The notes beneath the pieces were generated by a model. The model had not been told where the DNA came from, made no database searches, and worked only from the letters and a program-made list of their open reading frames with translations. Shown here piece after piece: positions 1 to 11,372 of a DNA stretch of 64,000 bases (position 1 is its first letter; the number at the start of each line of letters is the position of its first letter). Made by a program: the position numbers and the translations under genes. Source of the stretch: Hippasteria phrygiana (Eukaryota > Echinodermata > Asteroidea > Valvatida > Goniasteridae); assembly GCA_037893225.1 (NCBI GenBank), contig JAZGUH010000123.1:1-64000 (forward strand), written 5' to 3'.

Positions 1-1023
1 CAAGCATGTTGTTTACATCCTGCTAAGTAGAGAGCTACGATGTCAACATGCGTAGGGTATATTAGGATTCCCCCGCATTGATTTTGTTTCACGTACCTTG
101 AATAGAAGACCTTGATAATTTTTTTCATGATCAAGTGCTTGTTCTTCGATATTTCGAAGAAATGCCCTCTCGTACGGCCCCAACCCCATCACAAGACAGC
201 TGCACATTGATTAGACGTCAAGCACACGCTCGCTTTCTGGTTAGTGAATTCGGCTCGAGACAAACACTTCCGAGGGGGCTGTCTGGGATTGCCAAGTTTC
301 ATGCGATTCCATCAGTTCAATGTTCCGTTGATGAAATGCGGTGTCTGTCAATGAAATGTTCAGTTTAATAAAGGGGTGTGTACTATGTATAATGCTTTCC
401 CCACACTGTCTAGCTTATCAGGAATACATGCAGGCTTATCACCATAACATGATATTAGGCATGGAAGTCCTGAAGAGAGTGTCACACTAAATTATTTGCA
501 ATCAGTTTGCTTGAATTAGATTTATGATAATTGTAGATTATGCATCTTTAAAAGTTTGCCCTTGTGGCAGTGCATGTACATTTTCAGTTTATATTGGAAT
601 GAAGTCCAAACACGTACAATTATTGAAGTTCACAGATAAATCCACACCACATAGGGGTTCAAATTCTGCAGGAAAAATCAATAGTACATTGACAAAGAGA
701 TGAGAAATTTGCCTATTCCAAAACTAGATATCCCTGTGGAGACATGGCTTTGTTCTTTTCCTTTGTGGATGTACTTAAGCATTCCCCCATAGAATTTGTG
801 CACAAATTTCCTTGTGGAGACATCCTCCTCTTTAGAATTTCCTTGTGGAGACCTTTTCATCCTTTTGTCCCTCTATTGTTTCTCGGTCTTCATAAGGTAG
901 CAAATTTATAGAGTTGCCGTTTTTGTCATGGGTTTTGCCTGTATGACTGCTAGATTTAGTCGGTTACAATTTGAAAGATTTTAACACTTATTGTTCACTA
1001 CTCAACTTTCTTCATCCAGAAAA
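1..1023. other. Unannotated AT-rich DNA
   Basis: I see no repeat ends, tRNA-like boxes or coding signal that I can support here. Short open frames on both strands have no recognisable motif. Confidence 0.5.
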
Positions 1024-1308
1024 AATACCGTGAACCATGGTTGCAGTGTCTGACTTGTATGCGGTGTTGTGTAGATTCGAACCCTACCGGTGGATTATTG
1101 TGTATGTGTGCTTGGGCAAAACACTTTACTACAACACCCCCCCCCCCCCCCCCCCCCCCCCCAGTGTAAATCGGCACATGTGGGGTTGAGAATGTATTGC
1201 CGCTAATCTCAATGGCTGCATAGTGTGATCTCATGGCCCCGATGAACAGTGAAAAATAAATGTGAAGTGCTTTGAGAAATCTGTACAAAAAGCGGGCTAC
1301 ATAAGCAT
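1024..1308 (+). mobile_element. SINE-like element with L2-type 3' tail, split by a C-tract
   Basis: A tRNA-like B-box remnant (GATTCGAACCC) is followed by a 'TTGGGCAAAACACTT' body motif. The 3' end carries 'GTGAAGTGCTTTGAGA' and 'GGGCTACATAAG', the kind of tail shared by SINEs mobilised by L2/CR1-clade LINEs. A run of 26 C interrupts the body at 1137-1162. The same body motif recurs at about 20.09 kb and, in reverse, at about 44.4 kb, so this is an interspersed family. It is old and has no intact A box. The family assignment rests on motif memory. Confidence 0.55.
1137..1162. repeat. Poly-C mononucleotide tract (26 C)
   Basis: An uninterrupted run of 26 C, the longest of about a dozen G/C homopolymers in the window. 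It lies inside a SINE-like element. Confidence 0.95.
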
Positions 1309-1599
1309 CGCATTATATGTTTGATTTTGTAGTGCTTAGCTAATTGATCGCCTTAATTATTTCCTTTATTTCTAGTAGTGTTTCAGGGTTGAGACTAAAT
1401 AACCATTCTCTTTACACATAACTATTACAATATACTATTCATGCATATTCATATGCAGAACTGGCTTCTGCAATACCTAATTACTGAAGGTGGCCTCAAT
1501 ACCTACATGCTTGTCATAACCCCATACTCTGAAGGTGGATGTTGTTAATAAACAATAATTTAACGGATAGCCAAATATAATTTTGAGTGTGCTAAATCT

Positions 1600-1750
1600 T
1601 TAACTCTTTCACTACGGTATTATAATGGGTTGCTGTGACAGTAAATGTTTTACAGAATGTTTACAACGAGCCGCTCTGAGCGGCTTGCGCGGCAGGAATA
1701 GGCTTTTTTCGAGCCGCTGTGTGAGCGGCGCGCCGTAGCGGAAGAGTTAA
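1600..1750. mobile_element. TTAA-flanked MITE (variant of the TTAACCCCTTG family)
   Basis: Bounded by TTAA on both sides, with inverted ends TTAACTCTTTCACTACGG and CCGTAGCGGAAGAGTTAA. The interior folds on itself (GAGCCGCTCTGAGCGGCT and a second GAGCCGCT/AGCGGC arm). The termini resemble the TTAACCCCTTG family at 20.6-23.5 kb, differing at several positions. It has no coding capacity. The TTAA target suggests a piggyBac- or Kolobok-type transposase acting in trans, which is inference. Confidence 0.7.
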
Positions 1751-2370
1751 AGATGGTATCCCCTCGAGTCATGTCAGATGATCGCTGAATGATTTAGTTT
1801 GTTTCGACTAGAGGTGAAGGGACCTTCTCCAGATGATTCTCCCTGAATTCTGTGTTTTCAAAATTGCAAGCCAAATCGAATTTGTCCTTGAAATTTAATC
1901 TGTTACGTTGCTTATTTTGTTCCCCATGCATCGAGTACAAAGCCGCGACGTCTTCGTTATCCCGCAATAACCTTATCGCGCTGTGGCAAAGGACTCGCTG
2001 GGGAACCCGCATCCCAGATGCTGAAATTTGATTATTTTACGTCTCTTTCCCCCCCCTTTCTCTCTCTCTTGGAGCGAATGCCCGACCGACATCCTCTAGA
2101 GCGAATCTTCCAATCACGTCTAACTGGTTTGGTTCGATCAGCCCCAAACCATGAAGTTTTTAAAACAGGCAATCTCGACGGAAAAAAGAGCTTATATTGG
2201 GTTATATGTCTGGTGTTGCGATAATCTAGAGAGAAGTGGGGCTGATAGAGAGACCGTACATTCACCCCTGCAGGCTCCCTCAGTTTACAGTTCTGGATTA
2301 CAGATCGTTGAGCTTGTGGATTTAATCTGACATGTACTCTCTTGGTTTGCTTGGATTAATGATATTTCCT

Positions 2371-2388
2371 GGGGGGGGGGGGGGGGGG
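2371..2388. repeat. Poly-G tract (18 G)
   Basis: Uninterrupted G homopolymer in otherwise mixed sequence. Confidence 0.95.
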
Positions 2389-3918
2389 AACCAGTCATGT
2401 TTCTTGATCATTATCATTCTGCAGATTAGCAATGTAGAACTTTAGAAAGTGTTCTTAAATACTTGTTCAGCCAAGACCCTGCAGATAAAAAGAATGTAAT
2501 GATGTTATATATTATTTCTTCAGAAAGTCTACTAAACCCCAACTTCAACCCTAACAAGATCAAAGTAAACTTAACCCATAACTCTCAAATTCCCATTAAA
2601 CCTCATCCACAAAGCCACCTCAATTACCTCACTTTACCGTCTTACGAAAACCGATAGCCACAGAATCCGTATTCACAAGTAACTTGTCAAAAATCATTAT
2701 CAGAGTGACAAAGTTATTGCATCAGTTATATGCCTGACATTTCCTGACAGTATCTGACAACTTCGGTGTAAAGTTTAACATGTTTCTCTGACTCCTCTGA
2801 CCCTTGAAGTACATGCCCTAAAAAACAATCCCCGTGAAAAACCCAATATTACAGCTCTCCACTTTCGATAGCCAAAGACAAGCCCTGAACACAACCCACA
2901 ACACACCACTCACACACACAGAATCTTCTCCTCTATATTTCACGCCACGTCTCCTCTATCGCCCCCTCCCCCCCTGTGCTGGAGCTGTTGTCTTTAACTC
3001 GGCTCTGTTCATCAGGCAACTTCTGTATGCAATTTGATACCTTTAATAAAACAGGCTTCACGGCCTCGTCTGCAACCAAACGCTGTAAATGGTCCCCGCC
3101 CCGCGAAACCGTATACTATTGTTTTTACCGAAACATTAAAAAGAAGGAAGCCCAGTAGTCGAGACGCGTTTAGTATGCCGTGCCGGCAATGCGATGTTTT
3201 GGATCCACAATTTGTTTGGATCGATTGATAGCCCAGGTTACACGGGCTGTGCTGCCAGCAATTACATCTTGAATTCCCCGGCGACAATTCCTTGTTTTGG
3301 GTGAAATGCTTAAGGGAGAAGACGTGCGCAGGCCCCGTCCAGCCAATAGGCTAATGGGTGTTTTTATGAGGTCTCATCTTTTTATATACATGTATGGCGG
3401 GGCTGTGATTTTGTTGGTGAAGATTCGGCTTTTCCCAATAATCTGTAGAATTGTCCCATTGTACCAATGTCAGATACCATTCCATTCTATGCCAAGACTG
3501 ACATGGGAACAGGTCTTGCAGAGGGTGGTTGAAAGAGTCAAATGACAACTGGGGTTTTGAAGCATAAGAGTAGGCTTTATATAATTTATAAAATGGAAGA
3601 ACAAGCAGTCATAGAGACTTGAGCTTCCCAAATCATTCATTGCTTCCCAAAGGTGGCCCTGTTTCCTCCAAAAGGGGAAGAATTAATCATCGGTCGGGGT
3701 TTATTGTTGAAGAGAAGGAGAATGTTTGTGTACCTTCTAGAAATGTTTTCTTTTATGGTGGACCTTGTATCTCACCTATCATCCAACATCTTGAGTTTCT
3801 CTGTTCCTCCAGAGTTTATTAGAGAACAAAATATTGTAACTTTGAAAATGTTGTGGTTTAGACCTTAGGTTTTAGCTAAGAGTATGTTAAGTATGTTTAA
3901 TAAGAAAATAAAGAAAAT

Positions 3919-3933
3919 GGGGGGGGGGGGGGG
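3919..3933. repeat. Poly-G tract (15 G)
   Basis: Uninterrupted G homopolymer following an A-rich stretch. Confidence 0.95.
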
Positions 3934-4055
3934 TGTCAGCGGGTTTTATAATTTGATAGTCTGGCTGCAAAAGTACCTTTTAAAATCAAATTCTACAAAT
4001 TCTTCTTTCCTGTCAAACAAACCACAAGGGAAACTGACCAGGTAATTTAAATGAA

Positions 4056-4191
4056 TTTTCAAAGTGAACAAAAGAAAACTGGTGGGAGTGGCATTTGAAC
4101 CCGTGACCTCCAGAACATGATGTACGGTATTCCGGAGATCACAGGTTCAAATCCTGCTTCTGCCACTTTTCTCTGTTCACTTTTCAAAGTA
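4056..4191. mobile_element. Head-to-head pair of tRNA-SINE 3' halves (inverted repeat)
   Basis: The left arm (4056-4115) is a minus-strand copy of the SINE 3' half, reading GGCATTTGAACCCGTGACC and preceded by TTTTCAAAGTGAACAAAAG. The right arm (4125-4191) is a plus-strand copy with GGAGATCACAGGTTCAAATC and then TTCTGCCACTTTTCTCTG. Both arms match the B-box half and tail of the SINEs at 11.2, 28.0, 36.5 and 57.0 kb. Each lacks the A-box half, so the pair makes a near-palindrome centred near 4120. Confidence 0.75.
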
Positions 4192-4485
4192 TACTTATTT
4201 TGGGTATAAAGTGAAGCCAAAGATTCCTCAACAGTACATCAGGGGTGAGGTTTGTCAGGATTTTTCCTGATTTCAGGATTTTTTTGTCGGGATTTCAGAA
4301 ATATTAAAGAACCTCTTTTGCAATCTGGAATTCCTGAGGTGTTGTCCTATTTGGTGTGTTTACCCTGTAAAAGTGGATATAGACCAATAAAAACGGATAT
4401 TTTAAGGGGATTTTTCATGGATTTCGTGGAATTTTCATTTTTGGCCAATCTCACCCCTGGTACATATTGCACTCTATACTAGAAG

Positions 4486-4660
4486 ACAAGGAAGATGTGT
4501 TCAGTTTTAGAAATGGGAGGAAAACCCCAAAAAACAATTCTTAGGGAAACTCATAGAATCAGGTAGGGACTGAAAACCCAATCCACATGTCAGTCCTTTG
4601 TGAGATTTGAACCCGGGACACAGAGTTAGAATTAGAAGGTGAGTCTTGGTTTTGAGATCC
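4486..4660 (-). mobile_element. Fragment of a second SINE class, minus strand
   Basis: Read on the minus strand it has a B-box-like CCGGGTTCAAATC, then TGTGGATTGGGTTTTCAGTC and CTACCTGATTCTATGAG. The plus-strand copy at about 55.1 kb shares GTTTTCAGTACCTGCCTGG after its B box. This resembles the deeply conserved central domain seen in several eumetazoan SINEs (possibly the Nin-DC type). That naming is from memory and uncertain. Confidence 0.5.
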
Positions 4661-5324
4661 AGAGGTTACCATTGACCGAACTGCAAAGTCAGGCACACAG
4701 TGACTGTCTCGTTTAATTTCACACTGATATGTTCCCATGAGCATGTCTCCTGGCTTAAGACACAACTGCTTCCGCTCGGAACGAACATTCCCTTCGGTAG
4801 TAGTTACATGTGTCCACCGTGATTGATGGCATTTCTAATCGGCGACGGTTTGTGCCGTATTACAGCCCCCAGCCCCCATGGGTGTGTGTTTATCTTTGCT
4901 AGTTTCAGCATTTTGCGATTCCTGCTCTTTTCAATAATATTTACAGTAATCCTCACACTAACTCTTTCCAACGTACATGTACTATATGAAAATGACAGAT
5001 GTTGATTGGGGTTTTTTGTATTTAGTGCTGGGTGATTTTTGTTATATTTTTTTTTGTATGAGCTTGTCTAGCTGATTGTCAGTTTGTCGCTACGTGCTGC
5101 TATGCGAGATTGCAATTGTCAGACCGGGTTGGACAAACAAATAAACCGCCGCATCGTAAATCAAGGTTTTTGATAAATAAACTAAATCGATAATTATTGG
5201 CCAATTACAATAAATTTGCCGTTGGTGTTATTTCAAATGATCTGATTTTAACTACATGCTTCAAAGGAGTGGACACTAACAATGTATACCCACTGATTGT
5301 TGCATAAACAAAATTATCAGATTA
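4661..5324. other. Unannotated
   Basis: No repeat termini or coding signal recognised. Confidence 0.5.
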
Positions 5325-5511
5325 TTTGGGTCTGTAGGTCTGGAAATTGGGATAATTTGCAAGAATTATCCTCTATTTAGATCTGGGCCCAGGAAAACCT
5401 TAAGGGTGGTTGGGTTGGAAATTCATAATGTCGCCAACCCTACCACCTCTGATAGTAACCCTTTACATAGAGCAGCCTTGTGTTGTGTGATTTAAAAAAT
5501 AAAAATACATT
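5325..5511 (+). mobile_element. Interspersed retroelement-like repeat (copy 1)
   Basis: Matches, in reverse orientation, the repeat at 57646-57832. Shared blocks include GAATTATCCTCTATTTAGAT, TTGGGTCTGTAGGTCTG and an end reading 'CAGCCTTGTGTT..GTGATTT' followed by A-rich sequence. The end resembles the 3' UTR of the LINE fragments at 16.3 and 62.9 kb (GAGTGGCTTTTAGCCTTG), suggesting a LINE 3' UTR piece or a partner SINE. Confidence 0.6.
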
Positions 5512-6798
5512 GTGATTGAATTTAGTTTTGAAACTTTCGGATATGATAGAATAGTGCTTTTCAAATCCCAAAAAAAAGAACTTTTTAGTGAAATTTTTTT
5601 TCTGCTTGTAACTCAAAAAGCCGTAACATGACTTGTGCTCGTTTCGTGCTGTTTAATGCGTGGAAATTGTCAAATTTATTGCAGCTCCATCATCCCAAAT
5701 TTATTACCCTTTTAAAAGTTTTCCGTGGAGAATATGGATGTGTACGCACGCAAGGACTACCTGCAAGTTTTGCGCAGTAAAATCATCCCTGTCTCTACGC
5801 TAATTGGCAATAAAATATTTGTAGATCGGAGTGCGCCGAGTTCAGCCCGAAAAAAATAGAAAAGCAAGTCCAGAAATTGCCCGCCTCAACCGAGGTGTGA
5901 AGCACCCCTGTCTTGCAATTTTATTACTCGTAATAGATGGGGCGGGAATGCAGTGACATACATTTCTCAGATATTTTCTCCATATCATGAAAAACGAAGC
6001 ATAAATTGGTCGCTTGGGAAATCAAATTACGGCTTTCTCCACATGAATGGTGTGGTTGCCTTGAAGCAGGGTTTGTGTTTTTCCTTCTTGGAGTAATTCA
6101 GGAATTTTTATTTGACGTGCCTTCTTTTGCATTTTTTTCTAGGGGATTTGTGGGAGTATTTTATATTGTCACGGTTGTGATCGTCCCTGAAGAATATGTT
6201 GTATTTTCCCCCTCTAGCGAAATGACAGGAAAACTCCCAAATATTTAGAAAAAAAATGCAAAATATTTATTTTTACATGGGTGAATACTTGAATTCTCTG
6301 TAAGTCAAGATGTTCCTTTAAAACGTGGCACAGAAAAACAGTTCTTCATTTCAATAAACTGAAATCTCTCCTCACCATTTTCTTGAAACGACAGACTTCC
6401 GGAAATTGCTGTGAACCGGGAGTGTCAAAATGTCTGAAACATGAACAATAGGCTTACGTTCCAGACAATCTGACACATGAAATGGGAGTATGATTCAAGT
6501 ATTGAAAATATCTGAAACTATATTTTAAATGCCTGATTCGTAATCCCGACTTATGTTTCAGAAATGAAGCATATGCGTGTTGTCGCATTTCAGACATTTT
6601 AACACTGACAAAAGTGTTTCCGGCATTCTTGATTCATAGTGAATAGCGCCTGTGCTCAGACCCGTTGGGTATACAGCATTTATGTCAATTTTCATGATTT
6701 TCTTCCCAGTCAGATACAGGAACAGTGATACATGTAATAAGCAGACTTAAAGGACAATCAAAATCTTTTTACATTTATGTTGATGTAGATGTAGGCAT
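5512..6798. other. Unannotated AT-rich DNA
   Basis: Nothing supportable. The open frame near 6.0-6.25 kb is hydrophobic low-complexity sequence without a recognised domain. Confidence 0.5.
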
Positions 6799-7214
6799 TA
6801 GGGCTGTGCATCCGAACCGGGTACCTGACCGCTAATGTCAGGAACTGGTTCCAGATTATGGAATCGAGTACCCGTAACCTAATTAACAGATTACTTTAAT
6901 AGTTATTTCCCAGACAATGAAAAAGAAAGTATTAGAATGTCATTTGTGGTGAATTTTCAAAATGAAAACCAGGGTACATGGAAAAACAAGACAAATTCAC
7001 GTTTATGACGCTTGCAAAAAGGTACTTTACACCGTAAAGCTATGAAGCTCACTCTACGCACTTGCGTCTTGCTGCATTGATGTGGTGCAGATCTTTACAG
7101 TGAACAGCAATTTCCGAGCTGTAACTTTTGAGATTGGCTTTCTTTAACGGGTACCCGGGTTTGTTTTCAATCGGGTACCCGATTTCCATAATACCCGTAA
7201 AAATGCACAATTAG
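6799..7214. mobile_element. hAT-like MITE, copy 1
   Basis: Ends are TAGGGCTGTGCATCCGAAC and, inverted, ATGCACAATTA. Subterminal 'CGGGTACC' motifs occur inside both ends (CCGGGTACCTG on the left, TCGGGTACCCGATTTCC on the right). A second copy at 25158-25604 shares the ends and most of the interior, including 'CAGATTATGGAATCGAGTAC'. The TAGGG(G)TGTGCA-type terminus resembles hAT elements. No transposase frame is present. Confidence 0.7.
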
Positions 7215-9571
7215 CATTTTAATACATCCATTCAAATTTTGCTCCCGGAGTCGACCTCTGTGCAATGATAAAGCTCAAGTACACGTCGGTGATGTTTAAT
7301 TGGCGATGATTTCCATGCGGAGGTTTATATCATTAGATGTGTTGACACTGATACCTCTTCATAAATCACTTCCTGATATCCCTTCGAAGAATTTCCTAAA
7401 AGCGGACCTCGATAATTACCACGGCCTTTCCTTTCTCACGATCTTATCAACTTTAGGACTGCACATATAGTTGAGTCACAAATCAGCATACAATGAGATA
7501 ACGGAAAATTAGATGTGAAAAGGGGGAAAAAAAGAGGAAGAGTGTCTTGATCACAGGCAATCCGTGAAGTATTTCCTTATGGTGTTTTCAGCATCCGGAA
7601 ATCAAGAGAAACCACAAAAGGAAGCCTACATTGATTCTGCCACTTTGAGAAAGATACCCAAGTGGGAAGATGTGGATAGTACTTGAATGATGAAAATTCA
7701 TTTAAAATTATATTTGTATCAGACATTTTTGGGAGAGCGGATACATGAATGAAGAAACACTTTTCTACTATTTTTGAAAAAATTCTCCCACTGTCAAATT
7801 TTTAGTTTCTAAAAATGTCTTTGAAGTAATTTTTTTAGAGAATCTTTTGGAGCACAAGTGTCACCTTGATTCAATATCAACCATGCTTTATAACACAGTT
7901 TTTAGATTTTTATAAATTAAATATCAAATCCTGTCAGTAAAAGTAAGCGCTCGAAGAGCTGTTATTTCTGTGTGAAATCCTTTTCTCTGTGTAGACTGTC
8001 GCAAAAGAAATGATTTAAATAACCAAACTTTGGGTTTGTGATAGCAAAGCTACAGTGTCATCCACATAGTGTTTGCCAACCTTGTGTGACATTCTCATTA
8101 GGTTTGGGTAGCCGTTGGCGAAACCACTCTTTTGTGCAAACTGTCCTGAAAAAGGACGCCCACAGATTGAATTTGGAGTGTGTTTCGTAGAGATGGCATG
8201 TCATTGGAGCTTTTACCACCAAATCTCTAAAGTCCCAAAAAGCACCGATGTCCGACTTGTTTATCAAAATCATTGAAATACATTTCCAATGACATTTTCA
8301 GAGACGAAATGTATTATCACAGTTTTATAGTGATTTAAATTTTTATTAAGAATTTTAAAAGGCCATGTTCTTTTCGACAGTTTACTCTTTGTTCTGTTGA
8401 AAATTTGAACAAAATGTTGTGAAATAGAAACAATTCCGGCGTACTCCTTCAGTTTGTTCCAGCAGTCTATTTTTTGGGGTTCTTTTGGCTAATAGAGAAC
8501 AGTGCTTATAGCAAAGCCATTGTGAAAGGCATCATTTAAAATAATCATATACATATAAGCATGGGGACATTTTAGGGGTTCCACTTTTATCTTCTCACAA
8601 GAATTCCATTTCAGCTAAAAATATTAAAATAGAAGCAGATTCAAGAAGTCAAGTATTCCAGAAGTATATTACTTGAGAGAAGACTAACTTGTAATGGAGA
8701 TCATTTTTTTGTGTCCAGTCCCTGTATCAGAAAAAATCAGAAAGTCATTTCTGCAACGTCTCACTCATGTTCAGATACCTGTACACATTCCCTGTCCAGT
8801 GGAAATGAGCTACATATAATGACGTGTGAGATTCAGCTTTACGGCATTGCTCTGTCTGCAACTTTGAGTGCATTTCTCCGGCATACCTTGGCTGACATTG
8901 GCTGTGCATGAACCCTAACTAGCATGTTAACAGAGTGGTGCAGTATGAGAAGCTTGATTTCCGACAGCATTGAGTTTAACTTTAAGCAGTGGGTTATAGC
9001 TTTATTCGTTTTGTCCCCATGTTCACCTTTATTCATTCAAAGGCCCTGCAAAATAGAAAATCTTACAGATATTTTGTGTAATCTCAATGCTTGCTTTAGA
9101 ACTGTTAAAGCGTAAAGGATGAAATGTGCTGTACTGTTTCACTATTCAAATTGTTCAAGATATTTCCTGACATGTGAGGGTGCTGTTTCCATGATGTCAC
9201 TGATGGTGCTCACTATACAGTTAGACACAGTACAGCCCACGGCGGTTAACACGGGTTACGGCAATAGGAGAGTAAAGAAACCGAAAACCGTACATTGTGT
9301 GCCACGCGTGCGGCATAGCAGCAGATTTTCCCATTCACAAACTTCAATCGGTCCAAAACTTCACTCGGTCCACGAACCGCACAACCACGAATTTTGCAAT
9401 GCAATGGGGCGTGATCTAATATGCATGCGCATCAGTGTTACCAAAACAGCTATTCCCATACTCACTTGTAAAGCTGTGATACACGCGTAGCATGGAAACA
9501 GTAATACACCCAGATAGAATGAGCCGAGTAAACTGTCCACCCACCCACCCACCCAGTCATGTAAACGGGTG
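7215..9571. other. Unannotated
   Basis: No MITE ends, SINE boxes or transposase motifs recognised. A 123-codon open frame at 9119-9490 shows no domain that I recognise, and its composition matches the flanks. Confidence 0.45.
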
Positions 9572-10130
9572 CAATCGTGGACCTCCCATTGTTCCTCTTT
9601 TGTTTATACTCTAACTTTTTCGGAAGGCCTCCCATTGGTTTTGTACACGATTTTCAATCGTGGACGTTAGGTCAAACGTGGACCCTTTGTCTACGCTCGA
9701 ATTCTTTTGTCCTAGGTCCACGATTGCCGGCATATACAAACTCACACACACAAGTGTGTAAACACCGGCAATAGCGGACCTCCCATTGTCCCTCTTTTGT
9801 TTATATACTAACTTTTTCGGAAGGCCTCCCATTGGTTTTGTACACGATTTTCAATCGTGGACGTTAGGTCAAACGTGGACCCTTTGTCTACGCTCGAATT
9901 CTTTTGTCCTAGGTCCACGATTGCCGGCATATACAAACTCACACACACAAGTGTGTAAACACCGGCAATAGCGGACCTCCCATTGTCCCTCTTTTGTTTA
10001 TATACTAACTTTTTCGGAAGGCCTCCCATTGGTTTTGTACACGATTTTTAATCGTGGACCTTGACACAATCGCGGACCCTATTGTCCTCTTTGTTAAAGG
10101 TCCACGGTCTGAATAGCTATACAAACGCAC
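9572..10130. repeat. 197-bp tandem repeat, two full and one diverged copy
   Basis: The segment starting GGACCTCCCATTGT recurs at about 9583, 9780 and 9977, a period of 197 bp. Copies 1 and 2 are nearly identical; copy 3 diverges after about 75 bp. Each unit carries GTGGAC and GTCCACG in opposite orientation and a CA/TG-rich palindrome (CACACACACAAGTGTGT). The short frames on both strands inside it simply repeat with the unit and are not credible genes. Confidence 0.9.
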
Positions 10131-11232
10131 TGTAAGCGCACCCAACCACCCTCCCAACCACCAACATAGTGAGCAGAAGCCCACGGCAAGTTTCACGTCG
10201 CCGTGGGAAAAAAGTAAATTTGTTTTAACTGACTGTTTGCCAAGCACTAAAATATACCAGTAAAACAAACATTCAGAGAATTCACCCTGAGAGAGATAAA
10301 ACTAATTCTGGCCATTTTTGTTGTTGCATGAATCAACCATGATACAAAAGCTTTCCCTTGTATGACATCGCTCATGTGCTCATGAATATGTAAATTACAT
10401 TAGCATGAAATCCATCACTAAAAAGGGGCATAAAATGCCTTCAGAATGACAAACCAAAGTTTAAACGTTGATGGACGTACAAGTACATGGTGTGGGTTTC
10501 AGTTTTAAAAATTTTGTTTTGGGGCTCTGGCCTTTAAATTAAATCTGTAGTACATGAGCAGAGATGAGAAAGTCAGATGCGTACAATTATTAATTTGTCT
10601 GTGTTCTGAATTAGTTGCATTCTTGCTTCTCTGCAAGCTTGTGTATAGATTGTTATTAAATTATCAGTATTTTCCAGTTTCACATGTGCCATGCTCATTA
10701 ATACTGCAAATCTTCCCCAGAACTGTTAGTGACTAAATCCATTTAAGATTGTTACCGGCAAGCACTGTTGAAACGTTTGTGCCTAGTTTATAATATCTGT
10801 GTTTGTCCAAACACAATGCAGATATCAAGTCAGCAGTCGGAAAATGAATGCTGAGTCATATTTGGATAAAGATAAATCTCTAGTGGGAAATATGGGGACA
10901 ATTTGTCCCTTAGATACACTTTTCTCTGTTTCAACTAGGTTTATTTGGGAAATAACTAAACATTTATACAAATTTATTATCTTGTATTACATTGATGACT
11001 GTGTCAATTAGTTTTATTTTGTTAATCAGAATTTGGAGACATAAATAAGTGTATGATCTTGTGATGAAGTCATTCTTAATTCAGCATAATTCAGAGAAAC
11101 ATATATTTCTACTCTCCACAAAAATACTGTAGGCCTAAGTGATGATGGAATAAGCAGGAAAATTTATATGATAAAGGAAAAGGAATTGTGGAAATGCAAG
11201 GCTTTTCATGTAAACCAAGTGCCCACCCGAAC
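10131..11232. other. Unannotated
   Basis: No supported feature in this AT-rich stretch. Confidence 0.5.
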
Positions 11233-11372
11233 AAAGATACTGACAATTTGGGAGACCGCCAACATAGGGCAAGATAGCTCAGTTGGTAGAGCGCCGGTAC
11301 GGTGTTCCGGAGGTCGCAGGTTCGAATCCCGCTCCTGCCAGTTTCTTTGTTCACTTTGAAAATGTAAACCAA
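11233..11372 (+). mobile_element. tRNA-derived SINE (best-preserved head)
   Basis: A 73-nt tRNA-like head (11268-11340) has an A box, TAGCTCAGTTGGTAGAGC, and a B box, GGTTCGAATCC. Its acceptor stem GGCAAGA pairs with TCCTGCC at six of seven positions. The anticodon stem CCGG/CCGG closes a loop lacking U33, so this is not a working tRNA. The tail TTTGTTCACTTTGAAAATG is shared by the other copies, and the upstream 'ACTGACAATTTGGGAGA' block is shared with the copy at 36.5 kb. RNA polymerase III transcription is the expected mode for the family. Confidence 0.85.

Larger units (their letters stand above)
1751..4055. other. No gene recognised; two poly-G tracts
   Basis: Overlapping short open frames occur on both strands at 2.0-2.3 kb and 3.0-3.9 kb, but none shows a domain, a repeat-family motif or consistent splice context. 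Poly-G tracts lie at 2371-2388 (18 G) and 3919-3933 (15 G). Nothing else is supportable. Confidence 0.5.

Noticed and set aside
9572..10130. CRISPR array
   Set aside because: Repeat unit is 197 bp without a direct-repeat/spacer structure, in a eukaryotic context.
11268..11340. Functional tRNA gene
   Set aside because: A and B boxes and the acceptor stem are good, but the anticodon loop lacks U33. Near-identical heads with the same tail recur at 28.0, 36.5 and 57.0 kb, so it is a SINE.
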